From assembly GCF_023264855.1 (NCBI RefSeq), contig NZ_JAHFUW010000024.1:1-57959 (forward strand): DNA of 57,959 bases. The letters run 5' to 3'. A program made the position numbers and the translations under genes. How positions within the stretch are numbered: position 1 is the first letter of the stretch; every line of letters starts with the position of its first letter. Shown here in pieces: positions 34,543 to 43,499 of this stretch. Source of the stretch: Herbiconiux sp. (lineage in GTDB: Bacteria > Actinomycetota > Actinomycetes > Actinomycetales > Microbacteriaceae). A model generated the notes under the pieces. It was given only the letters and a program-made list of their open reading frames with translations. It made no database searches and had not been told where the DNA came from.

Positions 34543-35595
34543 TTACGGCGCACCACCGACGCTGCCGCATGCGGCCAGGGCCAGATCGGGCTGGTCGGCG
34601 AACACGCCGTCCACCCCGCTCGCGAGGATGGCCCGGAACTCGTCCTCCCAGCGCCCGAACGCGCCCGCAGCCTTGCCGATGCGGTAGTTCTTCGGCAGAA
34701 AACGGTTCTCGGCCCGCAGTGTCCAGGTGAACACGTCCAACCCGGCGGCGTGAGCCCGATCGACCAGGTCGGATGCCCGGTGCGCCGCTCCGGCGGCATC
34801 GCGCGGGAGGATCATCGCCTTGTCCACGCTGATGCCGTCGACGAGGCCGGCCAGAGCACGCAACCCCTCGTCCGTGAGCTCCTCGGCGTACGTCGGAGCC
34901 TTCGAGCCGTGCCGCGCGACGGCATCGAATGCGCTCCCCGAGCCCTCGACCAGATACGTGTAGTGCGCGGGGAGGCCCGTGCCCCTCAGAGCGAGCAACG
35001 GCGTCTTCTCGAACGACTCGATCACCAGCCGCCCTCCTCGATCCGACCAGCCGGATGAAGCCAGCTCGCCGGCCACGAGTTCGGCCAACGGCATCCCGAT
35101 CGACTCGAAATAGGTCGCGTGCTTGAGCTCGACGACCACCTTCTTCCCGGCCGCCGGGGTCGAGGAGGAGAAAGAGGCTGACGACGCCTCGTCCGCGATC
35201 CGCAGCACGTCGGCCAGCCGCAGCAGTCCGAAGCGCCCGTCGAAGCTCGCGCTCGAGGGCCGGACGGCCGGCAGCCTCTCCACGGCGCGGAGGGTCTGCA
35301 GCTCGGCCCAGGTGAAGTCCTCGGTGAACCAGCCGGTGAGCGAGGCGCCGTCGATGCGCTTCGTGGTGCGGCGCGCGGCGAACTCGGGCCGCGACGCGAC
35401 ATCCGTGGTGCCGGAGATCTCGTTCTCGTGCCGCACCACCGCCACGCCGTCGCGGGAGAGCACGATGTCGGGCTCGACCGCATCCGCTCCCAGGGCGAAG
35501 GCGAGCTCGTACGCCGAGGCGGTATGTTCCGGGCGGTAGCCGCTGGCTCCGCGGTGTCCGATCACGAGGGGGCGGGCATCCGCAAGTCGTCTCAC
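34543..35595 (-). CDS. Glycerophosphodiester phosphodiesterase family protein
   Basis: 350 residues. Hydrolyses glycerophosphodiesters to glycerol-3-phosphate plus an alcohol. The GDPD motifs are VIGHRGASGYRPEHTASAYELAF near the N-terminus (catalytic His), ADAVEPDIVLSRDGVAVVRHEN, VVELKHATYFESIG, LVIESFEK and the C-terminal VFTWTLRAEN / GVDGVFADQPDLA. There is no signal peptide, unlike secreted GlpQ, so it may be cytosolic. glpD later in the window would use the glycerol-3-phosphate product. The start is a GTG at 35595, and it ends 12 bases before pcrA, so cotranscription is likely. Confidence 0.9.
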   Translation of the reverse strand: MRRLADARPLVIGHRGASGYRPEHTASAYELAFALGADAVEPDIVLSRDGVAVVRHENEISGTTDVASRPEFAARRTTKRIDGASLTGWFTEDFTWAELQTLRAVERLPAVRPSSASFDGRFGLLRLADVLRIADEASSASFSSSTPAAGKKVVVELKHATYFESIGMPLAELVAGELASSGWSDRGGRLVIESFEKTPLLALRGTGLPAHYTYLVEGSGSAFDAVARHGSKAPTYAEELTDEGLRALAGLVDGISVDKAMILPRDAAGAAHRASDLVDRAHAAGLDVFTWTLRAENRFLPKNYRIGKAAGAFGRWEDEFRAILASGVDGVFADQPDLALAACGSVGGAP

Positions 35596-35682
35596 ATTCC
35601 GAGGCTACGCCGAGGTGGGTGCACTACCCTGGGAAGACTCGATCACCTTTCCGAGTCCACCATCCAAGACAGAGAGACTGAC

Positions 35683-36501
35683 ATGGCCACCCCGTCTTCC
35701 AGCAATCCGGCGTTCTCCCGCAACCCCGTCTTCAACGGCAAAGAGGTGCAGAACATCTCCGCCGAGGGTCTGCAGTCGATGTACGAGCAGCCCTCCGCCA
35801 CCACCTCCGACACGCAGCGGATGAGCTACGACGGCGTCATCCTGAAGACGGCCGGCATGTTCGTGGTGCTGCTGGCCACGGCGGCCATCGGCTTCATCGC
35901 CATGTTCCCCACCCCCACGGTGCTCGGCCTCGGCCTGATGATCGGCGGCGTGGTGGGCGGCCTCATCCTGGGCCTGGTGAACGCGTTCAAGCGGGAGCCC
36001 TCCGTTCCGCTGATCCTGCTCTACGCGGCCTTCGAGGGCCTCGCGGTCGGCGCGATCTCGGGCATCTTCGAGGCGCGCTGGTCGGGCATCGTGCTGCAGG
36101 CCGTGCTCGCCACCTTCGCGGTGTTCGGCGTCACGCTGGCGCTCTTCGCGAGCGGCAAGATCCGTGCCTCCAAGCGCGCGACGAAGATCTTCCTGATCGC
36201 GATGGTCGGCTACGGCGTCTTCTCGCTGCTCAACTTCATCCTGATGGTCACCGGCGCCGTCACCGACCCGTGGGGCCTGCGCGGCGCCACGATCGGCGGC
36301 TTCCCGATCGGCATCATCATCGGCCTGCTGGCCGTGCTGCTGGCCGCCTACTCGCTGGTGCTCGACTTCGACTCCATCCAGCGCGGCGTCAAGGCCGGTG
36401 CACCCCGCAAGTACGAGTGGTCGGGCGCCTTCGGCCTCGTGCTCACGCTGGTCTGGCTCTACCTCGAGCTGCTGCGCATCATCGCGATCTTCCGCAACTA
36501 G
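35683..36501 (+). CDS. Bax inhibitor-1/YccA-like (DUF4870-type arrangement) membrane protein
   Basis: 272 residues. A soluble N-terminus (NPVFNGKEVQNISAEGLQSMYEQPSATTSDTQRMSYDGV) precedes seven hydrophobic segments, the first being LKTAGMFVVLLATAAIGFIAM. The late segments include the family's charged tail helix (LVLDFDSIQRGVKAGAPRKYEWSGAFGLVLTLVWLYLELLRI), typical of bacterial Bax-inhibitor-1-like proteins. Their role in bacteria is unsettled, and calcium leak has been proposed for relatives. The ATG at 35683 is the conserved start. The gene is followed by a near-perfect terminator. Confidence 0.88.
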   Translation: MATPSSSNPAFSRNPVFNGKEVQNISAEGLQSMYEQPSATTSDTQRMSYDGVILKTAGMFVVLLATAAIGFIAMFPTPTVLGLGLMIGGVVGGLILGLVNAFKREPSVPLILLYAAFEGLAVGAISGIFEARWSGIVLQAVLATFAVFGVTLALFASGKIRASKRATKIFLIAMVGYGVFSLLNFILMVTGAVTDPWGLRGATIGGFPIGIIIGLLAVLLAAYSLVLDFDSIQRGVKAGAPRKYEWSGAFGLVLTLVWLYLELLRIIAIFRN

Positions 36502-36528
36502 CGCCGGGCCCGCGAGGGCCCGTGCAGC

Positions 36529-36574
36529 GCAACGAAGAAGGCCCCGTCCGAATGGACGGGGCCTTCTTCGTTGC
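36529..36574. terminator. Bidirectional terminator between the Bax-inhibitor-like gene and guaA
   Basis: A perfect 21-base-pair stem (GCAACGAAGAAGGCCCCGTCC with its complement) closes on a four-base loop GAAT. It separates two convergent genes. The long, fully paired arms make it very likely to work in both directions. Confidence 0.92.
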
Positions 36575-36594
36575 CGCCGATCAGCAGCGGAGCA

Positions 36595-38229
36595 TCACTC
36601 CCACTCGATCGTTCCCGGCGGCTTCGACGTCACGTCGAGCACGACCCGGTTGACGCCGGAGACCTCGTTCGTGATGCGGTTCGAGATGCGCGCCAGCACG
36701 TCGTACGGCACGCGCGTCCAGTCGGCGGTCATCGCGTCTTCGCTGGAGACGGGGCGCAGCACGATGGGGTGCCCGTAGGTGCGCCCGTCGCCCTGCACGC
36801 CTACCGAGCGCACGTCGGCGAGCAGCACCACGGGGCACTGCCAGATCTCGGCGTCGAGCCCGGCGGCGCTCAGCTCGGCGCGCACGATGGCGTCGGCCTG
36901 GCGCAGCAGCTCGAGGCGCTCGAAGGTGACCTCGCCGACGATCCGGATGCCGAGACCGGGGCCGGGGAACGGCTGGCGCCCCACGATCACCTCGGGCAGT
37001 CCGAGCTCGCGGCCGATGGCCCGTACCTCGTCCTTGAACAGGGCCCGCAGCGGCTCGACGAGTTCGAACTGCAGGTCTTCGGGCAGACCGCCCACGTTGT
37101 GGTGGCTCTTGATGTTCGCGGTGCCGCTGCCGCCGCCGGATTCCACGACGTCGGGGTACAGGGTGCCCTGCACCAGGAAGCGGATCGGATCGCCGTCGGC
37201 CTCCGCCTCGGCCAGCAGATCGGCCTGGGCCTGCTCGAAGGTGCGGATGAACTCGCGCCCGATGATCTTGCGCTTCTGCTCGGGGTCGCTGACGCCGGCG
37301 AGAGCGTTCAGGAACTGCTCGCGTGCATCGATGGTGACCAGGCGCACGCCGGTGGAGGCCACATAGTCCTCTTCCACCTGGCGGCGCTCGCCTTCGCGCA
37401 GCAGACCGTGGTCGACGAACACGCACACCAGCTGGTCTCCAACGGCCTCGTGCACGAGGGCGCCGGCCACGGCCGAGTCGACCCCGCCGGAGAGCGCGCA
37501 GATGACCCGGCCGCTGCCGACCTGGGCGCGGATGGCGGCCACCTGGTCGGCGATCACGTTGCCCGGGTTCCACTCGGCCGGGATGCCGGCCGCGCGGTGC
37601 AAGAAGTTCTCGATCACGTTCTGGCCGAACGGCGAGTGCTTCACCTCGGGGTGCCACTGCACGCCATAGAGCCCGCGCGACGAGTCGGCGAACGCGGCCA
37701 CCGGGGTCGACGAGGTGCTGGCGAGCACCTCGAAGCCCTCGGGCGCCTGCACCACCGAGTCGCCGTGGCTCATCCACACGGTCTGCGCCGCGGGCTGCTC
37801 GCCGAGCAGCGTCGACGACGGTGCGGTGGCGGCATCCAGAGCCACGTCGGTGGAGCCGTACTCACGGGCGCCGGTCTTCGCGACCTCGCCGCCGAGGGCC
37901 TTGGCCATCACCTGGAAGCCGTAGCAGATGCCCATCACGGGAACGCCGAGTTCGAGGATCTCAGGGTCGAGCGCCGGAGCGCCCTCTTCGTACACGCTCG
38001 ACGGGCCGCCCGACAGCACGATGCCCACCGGGTTCTTCGCGGCCACCTCGGCGGCGGTGATCGAGTGCGGCACGATCTCGGAGTACACGCTGGCCTCGCG
38101 CACGCGCCGGGCGATCAGCTGCGCGTACTGCGCGCCGAAGTCGACGACCAGAACGGGCCGGGTCAGCTCGTTCGCCGGTGCTGTCTCGGCAGGGCTCTGC
38201 GCCTCGGCAGGGGACTCTGATCCGCTAAT
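36595..38229 (-). CDS. guaA: GMP synthase (glutamine-hydrolysing); probable ATT start
   Basis: 544 residues from the ATT at 38229. Amidates XMP to GMP using glutamine. The class-I amidotransferase domain carries [32 protein letters not shown] and nucleophile Cys in [16 protein letters not shown]. The ATP-pyrophosphatase domain carries [19 protein letters not shown], and the dimerisation domain ends KPPGTIEWE. No ATG/GTG/TTG lies in frame between the stop of the upstream DUF3817 gene and the conserved domain. GGAGG sits 6 bases before this ATT, which overlaps the DUF3817 stop (ATTAG). The only standard alternative, GTG at 38271, has no ribosome site and would lie inside DUF3817. Confidence 0.93.
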   Translation of the reverse strand: MSGSESPAEAQSPAETAPANELTRPVLVVDFGAQYAQLIARRVREASVYSEIVPHSITAAEVAAKNPVGIVLSGGPSSVYEEGAPALDPEILELGVPVMGICYGFQVMAKALGGEVAKTGAREYGSTDVALDAATAPSSTLLGEQPAAQTVWMSHGDSVVQAPEGFEVLASTSSTPVAAFADSSRGLYGVQWHPEVKHSPFGQNVIENFLHRAAGIPAEWNPGNVIADQVAAIRAQVGSGRVICALSGGVDSAVAGALVHEAVGDQLVCVFVDHGLLREGERRQVEEDYVASTGVRLVTIDAREQFLNALAGVSDPEQKRKIIGREFIRTFEQAQADLLAEAEADGDPIRFLVQGTLYPDVVESGGGSGTANIKSHHNVGGLPEDLQFELVEPLRALFKDEVRAIGRELGLPEVIVGRQPFPGPGLGIRIVGEVTFERLELLRQADAIVRAELSAAGLDAEIWQCPVVLLADVRSVGVQGDGRTYGHPIVLRPVSSEDAMTADWTRVPYDVLARISNRITNEVSGVNRVVLDVTSKPPGTIEWE

Positions 38230-38674
38230 GGGATGCCTCCACGGGTTCGGGGGTTGCGGCGCCGGCCTCACGCTGGGCGAGGTAGGCCTTGACCTCGCGC
38301 GCGATCCGCGCTTCGAGGAAGAAGGAGAGGAACGGGATGACGCCTCCGAGGGCGATCAGAACGAACCGCAGGAACGGCCAGCGCATGAGGCTCCACAGCC
38401 GGAAGTCGGAGAACAGGTACACCACGTAGAACCAGCCGTGGGCGATCAGGATGCCCGTGCTCAGGTTGACGGCGACGGTGGTTCCCTCGGGCACGAAGGC
38501 CAGCAGGCCGCGCGGCCCGCCGAGCTCGAGCTCGACGCCGATGGGGGTGTACTTCAGCAGCATCTCCACGCAGAGCAGCAGCAGCATCACGCCCGTGATC
38601 ACGGAGGCGACCTGGTAGAACTTCAGCGCTCCGCGGATGCGCGGGAAGTCCTTCGGTTTGGGTTGCAGGGCCAT
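38225..38674 (-). CDS. DUF3817 integral membrane protein
   Basis: 149 residues with four hydrophobic segments ([67 protein letters not shown]). The DUF3817 family pattern includes the [16 protein letters not shown] and PFLRF segments. Function is unknown. Members often sit beside guaA in Actinobacteria. The ATG at 38674 follows TATCCT by exactly six bases, so translation is probably leaderless. The last codons overlap the guaA ATT start. Confidence 0.88.
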   Translation of the reverse strand: MALQPKPKDFPRIRGALKFYQVASVITGVMLLLLCVEMLLKYTPIGVELELGGPRGLLAFVPEGTTVAVNLSTGILIAHGWFYVVYLFSDFRLWSLMRWPFLRFVLIALGGVIPFLSFFLEARIAREVKAYLAQREAGAATPEPVEASH

Positions 38675-38678
38675 GGAT

Positions 38679-39554
38679 CTAGGATACCCGCGCATCCGGA
38701 GCGCTGTCGGCGGCCCCGGAGGCCCCGGACGCCTCGGACGCCTCGGCGGCCTCCTCGAGCTCGCGCTCCCAGGCGTCGCGCACGAGCCGGTACCAGAAGT
38801 AGATCGCGAAGCCCGCGAACACCACCCATTCGGCGGCGTAGAAGATGTTCAGCCAGTTCAGCTGCACCGAGCGGTCGGGCTCGGGCGAGGCGATCGCGGT
38901 GAGGCCGGGCGGAGCATCCTGCAGCACCAGGTAGCCGCCGTACACATCCGCCGCCCCGTCGAACTCGCTCCAGCGGTTGATCAGCGAGGCCACGGCCATC
39001 GAGGTCTCCAGCGGCTGGCCGTCGAGCGTCGAGGGTGTGGTGATCGGCTTCTCGATATCGCTGGCGGCCGGCGCCTCGGTGGGCAGGTACCGGCCGGTGA
39101 CCTCTTCGGAGACCGCACCGGCGCCCTCCGACAAGGCTAGAGCGCTCGCCCTCGCCGCCTCCCCGTCGGCCGTCCAGCCCAGGGCCACGGCGAGGTACGT
39201 GTCGGCCGGCTCGTCGACCTCGAACTGCCCGATCACCCAGTATCCGGGCGTTCCCTCATCGAGCCGGTCGGCGAGGATGCCGTAGCCCGAGGCCACGAAA
39301 TGCCCCGACACGGTGACCCGCTGAGCGGCCTGAGACTCGAGCACCGGCGTCTGCGGGGTCGTGACGTCGGCGAGCGGGCGCACGGTCTCGGTCTCGGAGT
39401 AGATGTCGGCACCGTTGCTCACGGCGCGGCCCAGTTGCCACTGCCCGAGCGCGGCGAAGATACCCGCCACGACGAGGGCGAGCACGAGCACGCCGATCCA
39501 GCGGGGGCGTCGCATGACGCTGAAGACGGTGATGCTGCCGGCGGGCGAACTCAA
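38679..39554 (-). CDS. SURF1-family protein (cytochrome oxidase assembly)
   Basis: 291 residues. An N-terminal membrane helix (WIGVLVLALVVAGIFAALGQWQLGRA) starts the protein, a large external domain (VTVSGHFVASGYGILADRL, GTPGYWVIGQFEV, YLAVALGWTADG) follows, and a second helix sits near the C-terminus (LNIFYAAEWVVFAGFAIYFWYRLVRD). SURF1 proteins insert haem A into cytochrome c oxidase. A Glu/Ala/Ser-rich tail ends it. The TTG at 39554 overlaps the antiporter stop (TTGA). An in-frame ATG at 39515 just before the helix is an alternative start. Confidence 0.88.
   Translation of the reverse strand: MSSPAGSITVFSVMRRPRWIGVLVLALVVAGIFAALGQWQLGRAVSNGADIYSETETVRPLADVTTPQTPVLESQAAQRVTVSGHFVASGYGILADRLDEGTPGYWVIGQFEVDEPADTYLAVALGWTADGEAARASALALSEGAGAVSEEVTGRYLPTEAPAASDIEKPITTPSTLDGQPLETSMAVASLINRWSEFDGAADVYGGYLVLQDAPPGLTAIASPEPDRSVQLNWLNIFYAAEWVVFAGFAIYFWYRLVRDAWERELEEAAEASEASGASGAADSAPDARVS
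38681..38710 (-). promoter_or_regulatory. Promoter of the DUF3817-guaA unit
   Basis: CCGACA (38705-38710) and TATCCT (38681-38686) on the minus strand are separated by 18 bases. TATCCT ends six bases before the DUF3817 ATG, giving a leaderless transcript. The promoter lies inside the last codons of the SURF1 gene. Confidence 0.55.
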
Positions 39555-41038
39555 TACTCGCTGTCCCTTGCCTTGGTGTCGTATTCGTCGTATTCGTCAT
39601 AGCCGTCGGACTGCTGCATCGCCTGCTCGATCAGGCGGTCGGCTTCCGACCGAACGGGGGTCGCGGAGGTTCCGGATGCGTCTGCGGCGGTGTCGCGGTC
39701 GGATCCGGTTCGGCCACCGCGCTGCTCGCCGTCCCCGTCACCGTCCGCCGCCTCCATGAGCGCGATCGCCTCGTCGGCCGACAGGTCGCCGTCGGAACCG
39801 CCCCGGCCGACCACGCCGCCCGATGCACCCGACGACGCCGCCGCAGCCGCCAGCGCCGCCGCCTTCTTGCGTTTCGTGCCGAGCACGACCGCGCCGATCC
39901 GCTCGGAGTTGACGGCGAGCACCGGCCCGATGATGGCCATGATCAGCACGTACAGCCCGGCGAACGGCTGGATGCGCGAATCCAGCCCCGCCGCCAGCGC
40001 GAGCGTGGCGAGGATGAGCGCGAACTCGCCCCGGTTCTGCAGGATGGCGGTCGTGTTGATGCCCGCCTGCGGCCCGAGCCCGTTTAGCCTCGCCACGAAC
40101 TGCCCCGCGACGATGTTCAACCCGATGGTCATCGCCACGGCGATCGCCACGGGCCCGATCACCTCGGGGAACTTCGAGGGATCCAGGCCCAGCCCGAAGT
40201 TCAAGAAGAAGAAGGCGCCGAACACGTCGCGCAGCGGGATCGCGATCTGCTCGATCCGGTTGCGGTAGCGGGTGGCGCCCAGCACGAGACCGATCAGGAA
40301 CGCGCCGATCGCATCCGTCACCCCGAGGATCTCGCCGAGCCCGCCGAACATGATCGCCAGCCCGAAGAACAGGATGGTGAACAGCTCGGTGTCCTTCGTG
40401 CGGAACAGCCGCGAGACGAACTTCCCGCCCCAGCGCGCCACCGCGAACATCAGCACCAGGAACAGGAACGAGATGCCGAGTTTGCCGATCACCGGCCACA
40501 CCTCGGTCTCGCCCGAGAGCACCACCGAGACGATCGCGAGGTAGATGGCGATGAAGAGGTCTTCGACCACGGTGACGCCCAGGATCATCGGCGTCTCGCG
40601 ATTGGCCAGCCGGTTCAGCTCGATCAGCAGCTTCGTCACGATCGCACTCGAGGAGGTGGCCGTGATGCCCGCGATGATCAGCGTCTCACGGGTTCCCCAG
40701 CCCACCATGAAGCCGAAGGCGAGCCCCACCAGCATGTTGATGGCGATGTACGAGCCACCGGAGATGACGAGCTTGCCCGCATTGGAGAAGAACTCGTCCT
40801 GATCGAACTCGAGACCGAGGTTGAACAGCAGCAGGATCAGCCCGAAGACCGCGATCAGCTCGATGTAGTCGGTGTGCTCGTAAGAGAGCGGGAACCAGCC
40901 GAAGTGCGGGCTCGCCAAGAGCCCCACGACCATGTAGATCGGGATGGCCGGGAGGCCGATGGACTTGCCCAGTCGCCCCAGCACGTAGGCCAGGACGAAG
41001 AGGATTCCGAGGATGAGGAGGTCGGGCCCTAGGTGCAT
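39551..41038 (-). CDS. Cation/proton antiporter, CPA2 (KhtU/KefB-like)
   Basis: 495 residues. Twelve or so membrane spans fill the first ~385 residues, for example LLILGILFVLAYVLGRLGKSIGLPAIPIYMVVGLLAS and GLGLDPSKFPEVIGPVAIAVAMTIG. The CPA2 core has ELIAVFGLILLLFNLGLEFDQ. The remaining ~100 residues are a hydrophilic, Ala/Ser/Gly- then Asp-rich tail (EAADGDGDGEQRGG, YDEYDEYDTKARDSEY). The family exchanges K+ or Na+ for H+. The gene immediately follows the TrkA-C regulator (9-base gap), which is the KhtT/KhtU arrangement of potassium/proton antiporters. Confidence 0.9.
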   Translation of the reverse strand: MHLGPDLLILGILFVLAYVLGRLGKSIGLPAIPIYMVVGLLASPHFGWFPLSYEHTDYIELIAVFGLILLLFNLGLEFDQDEFFSNAGKLVISGGSYIAINMLVGLAFGFMVGWGTRETLIIAGITATSSSAIVTKLLIELNRLANRETPMILGVTVVEDLFIAIYLAIVSVVLSGETEVWPVIGKLGISFLFLVLMFAVARWGGKFVSRLFRTKDTELFTILFFGLAIMFGGLGEILGVTDAIGAFLIGLVLGATRYRNRIEQIAIPLRDVFGAFFFLNFGLGLDPSKFPEVIGPVAIAVAMTIGLNIVAGQFVARLNGLGPQAGINTTAILQNRGEFALILATLALAAGLDSRIQPFAGLYVLIMAIIGPVLAVNSERIGAVVLGTKRKKAAALAAAAASSGASGGVVGRGGSDGDLSADEAIALMEAADGDGDGEQRGGRTGSDRDTAADASGTSATPVRSEADRLIEQAMQQSDGYDEYDEYDTKARDSEY

Positions 41039-41047
41039 ACGGCCGGC

Positions 41048-41581
41048 TCAGCTTCCGGGCGGACCGTCGAGGGCTCCTGCTTTCGCCTTCATCTCGCCGG
41101 TGCGGAAGAAGGTGAAGGCCTTGGCGACCTTCTCCGGCGAACCGGCCACCACGAGGGTGTCACCGGGGAAGACCTTGAAGTCGGGCGCCGGGGCCGGGTT
41201 CGCGGAGTCGCCGCGCACCACGGCCACGACCGTGAGGCCGGCGATGCCGCGCTCGGCGGGCGAGCCGAGGGGCTGGCCGGCGATGTGGTCTTCGTAGTCG
41301 ACCGTGAACCAGTCGATCGAGAGCCCGGGAATCTGGTCGAGCGCCGTCAGCGACTCGGTGATCTGGGTGCCGCCGAGCAGCTCGGCGAGCGTGTGGGCCT
41401 CGTCTTCGGAGAGCCGGAGCGAGACCTTCGTGGCATCCGAACCGTCTTCGTCGTCGGCGAAGGTGATGAGGTCGCTGTGGCCCGAGCGGTGCGCGATCAC
41501 GCCCACCTTGCCGCCGTCGGAGGTGTAGAAGGTGTGCAGTACCCCGACTCCGGGAAGCTTCACGCGCCGCACGTCGACCAT
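41048..41581 (-). CDS. TrkA-C domain regulator of the antiporter (KhtT-like)
   Basis: 177 residues. The N-terminal part is KhtT-like (VKLPGVGVLHTFYTSDGGKVGVIAHRSG), and the C-terminal RCK_C/TrkA-C domain (VVAVVRGDSANPAPAPDFKVFPGDTLVVAGSPEKVAKAFTFF) binds cyclic nucleotides or other ligands in known members. KhtT gates KhtU in Bacillus. A GGAGGAG ribosome site precedes the ATG. It ends 9 bases before the antiporter start, so the pair is cotranscribed. Confidence 0.9.
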   Translation of the reverse strand: MVDVRRVKLPGVGVLHTFYTSDGGKVGVIAHRSGHSDLITFADDEDGSDATKVSLRLSEDEAHTLAELLGGTQITESLTALDQIPGLSIDWFTVDYEDHIAGQPLGSPAERGIAGLTVVAVVRGDSANPAPAPDFKVFPGDTLVVAGSPEKVAKAFTFFRTGEMKAKAGALDGPPGS

Positions 41582-41666
41582 GGCCGTCTCCTCCAGCTGT
41601 CACCGCGATGCTTCGGATGGGCTCGATCCGAATGGCGGTGTCATCAGTTTAGCCGAGCGCAGGAGA

Positions 41667-41686
41667 GCCCCCGCCGGAGCGGGGGC
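41667..41686 (-). terminator. Hairpin downstream of glpD
   Basis: GCCCCCGC and GCGGGGGC flank a four-base CGGA loop, 25 bases past the glpD stop. It lies in the gap before the KhtT gene. The minus strand continues TCTCCTG with no long T-tract, so it is a GC-stem type terminator. Confidence 0.7.
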
Positions 41687-41710
41687 CCTGTTCGCGCTGA
41701 GCGTGCGAGG

Positions 41711-43444
41711 TCAGTTGGTCGGGACGATGTCAGGGGCCTCGAGGCGGATGCGCTCGGCCGACTCGTCGTCGGGCTGCTCCTGGCTCGCACGTTCCGCGGT
41801 GACGCGCTCGAGATAGACCGCGACCTCGTGGTCGATGGTCTCCTGGTCCCAGCCGAGCACTCCGCCCATCAGGGCGGCGGCGACGGGAGCGGCCGAGACG
41901 CCGCGGTCCCAGGCCTCGATCGAGATGCGGGTGCGCCGGGCGAGTACGTCGTCCAGGTGCAGCGCGCTCTCGTGCGAGGCCGCGTAGACCACCTCGGCGC
42001 CGATGTAGTCGTCGGCACCCGGCAGCGGCTCGGCGAGCGTCGGGTCGGCGAGGATGAGGTCGAGCAGCTCATCCGTCAGCGTTCCGTAGCGGTTCAGCAG
42101 GTGCTCGATGCGCACGGTGTGCACACCGAACTTGCGCGCGATCTTCGAGCGCTTGTTCCAGGCGGCCTGGTAGCCCTCGGCGCCGAGCAGCCCGATGTCC
42201 TGGGTCACCGAGGGCGAGATCTTGCCGTCGAGCGCCGAGACGGCGGCGTCGATGGCATCCTTCGCCATGATGCGATAGGTCGTCCACTTGCCGCCCGCGA
42301 TCACCACGAGGCCGGGAACCGAGTGCGCCACCAGGTGCTCGCGCGAGAGCTTCGAGGTCTGCTCGCTCTCGCCGGCCAGTAGCGGCCGCAGGCCCGCGTA
42401 CACGCCCTCGACGTCTTCGCGCGTGAGCGGAACCGCGAGCACCTTGTTCACGTGCGCGAGCAAGTAGTCGATGTCGGCGGCGGTGGCGGCCGGATGCGCC
42501 TTGTCGAGGTGCCAGTCGGTGTCGGTGGTGCCGATCAGCCAGTGGCGACCCCACGGGATGACGAAGAGCACGCTCTTCTCGGTGCGCAGGATGAGACCCG
42601 ACTTGCCCTGGAACCGATCGCGCGGCACGACGAGGTGGATGCCCTTGGAGGCGCGCACCTTGAACTGCCCGCGCTCGCCCACCATGGCCTGGGTGTCGTC
42701 GGTCCACACACCGGTCGCGTTCACGACCTGCTTCGCCTTGATCTCGAACTTCTCACCGGTCTCGAGGTCGTGCGCTTTCACGCCGACGACCCGCTGGCCG
42801 ACCTTGAGGAAGCCCTCGACCTGCACCCGGCTGGCGACGTGCGCGCCGTAGGAGGCGGCGGTGCGGGCGAGGCTCGCCACGTAACGGGCGTCGTCGACCT
42901 GGGCGTCGTAGTAGGTGATCCCGCCGATCAGGGCGTCTTTGGCCAGGCTCGGCATGAGCTGCTGAACCTGCTTGCGCGACAGGTGGCGGTGATGCGGGAC
43001 CCCGGGAGGGCGGCCCCCCGAGTAGCTGAAGATGTCGTACAGCAGCATCCCGGCGCCGATGTAGACGCGCTCGAACACGCGCTTGTTCAGCGGGTAGAGG
43101 AACCGTACGGGCTTCACCAGGTGCGGCGCGATGCGCTGCAGCAGCAGGCCGCGCTCGGTGAGCGCTTCGCGCACCAGCCGGAAGTCGAGCTGCTCGAGGT
43201 ACCGGATGCCGCCGTGCACGAGCTTCGACGAGCGGCTCGAGGTGCCGGAGGCCCAGTCCCGCGCCTCCACCATGCCGACGCGCAGGCCCCGGGTCGCCGC
43301 ATCCAGAGCGCTGCCGGTGCCGACGATGCCGCCGCCGACCACGAGGATGTCGAGCTCTTTGGTCTTGAGCGTCTCGATGGCGGCCGCGCGCTCTTCCGGA
43401 CCGATCTTGGTCGGATGCGAAACCGAGGTGGGGCTGGTGGCCAT
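41711..43444 (-). CDS. glpD: Aerobic glycerol-3-phosphate dehydrogenase
   Basis: 577 residues. FAD enzyme that oxidises glycerol-3-phosphate to dihydroxyacetone phosphate at the membrane. FAD motif DILVVGGGIVGTGSALDAATRGLRVGMVEARDWASGTSSRSSKLVHGGIRYLEQLDF is typical of GlpD, with further IPWGRHWLIGTTDTDW and GKWTTYRIMAKDAID, and a C-terminal cap domain. The ribosome site GAAGGAG precedes the ATG. It stands alone. glyceride-degrading functions such as the phosphodiesterase at 34543 could feed it. Confidence 0.95.
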   Translation of the reverse strand: MATSPTSVSHPTKIGPEERAAAIETLKTKELDILVVGGGIVGTGSALDAATRGLRVGMVEARDWASGTSSRSSKLVHGGIRYLEQLDFRLVREALTERGLLLQRIAPHLVKPVRFLYPLNKRVFERVYIGAGMLLYDIFSYSGGRPPGVPHHRHLSRKQVQQLMPSLAKDALIGGITYYDAQVDDARYVASLARTAASYGAHVASRVQVEGFLKVGQRVVGVKAHDLETGEKFEIKAKQVVNATGVWTDDTQAMVGERGQFKVRASKGIHLVVPRDRFQGKSGLILRTEKSVLFVIPWGRHWLIGTTDTDWHLDKAHPAATAADIDYLLAHVNKVLAVPLTREDVEGVYAGLRPLLAGESEQTSKLSREHLVAHSVPGLVVIAGGKWTTYRIMAKDAIDAAVSALDGKISPSVTQDIGLLGAEGYQAAWNKRSKIARKFGVHTVRIEHLLNRYGTLTDELLDLILADPTLAEPLPGADDYIGAEVVYAASHESALHLDDVLARRTRISIEAWDRGVSAAPVAAALMGGVLGWDQETIDHEVAVYLERVTAERASQEQPDDESAERIRLEAPDIVPTN

Positions 43445-43499
43445 GAGACTCTCCTTCGTTGGTGAGCTAGCTGCGTGCCCTCTCCACGCTAGTCATGCT

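Noticed and set aside
31945-35058. A 1037-codon open frame on the plus strand
   Set aside because: It is antisense to pcrA, which has all helicase motifs in order, and to the phosphodiesterase. It shows no recognisable domain.
36595-38271. guaA starting at the GTG at 38271
   Set aside because: No ribosome site precedes it, it lies 43 bases inside DUF3817, and the extra 14 residues are Pro-rich and unconserved. The ATT at 38229 has GGAGG at ideal spacing. The GTG cannot be fully excluded.
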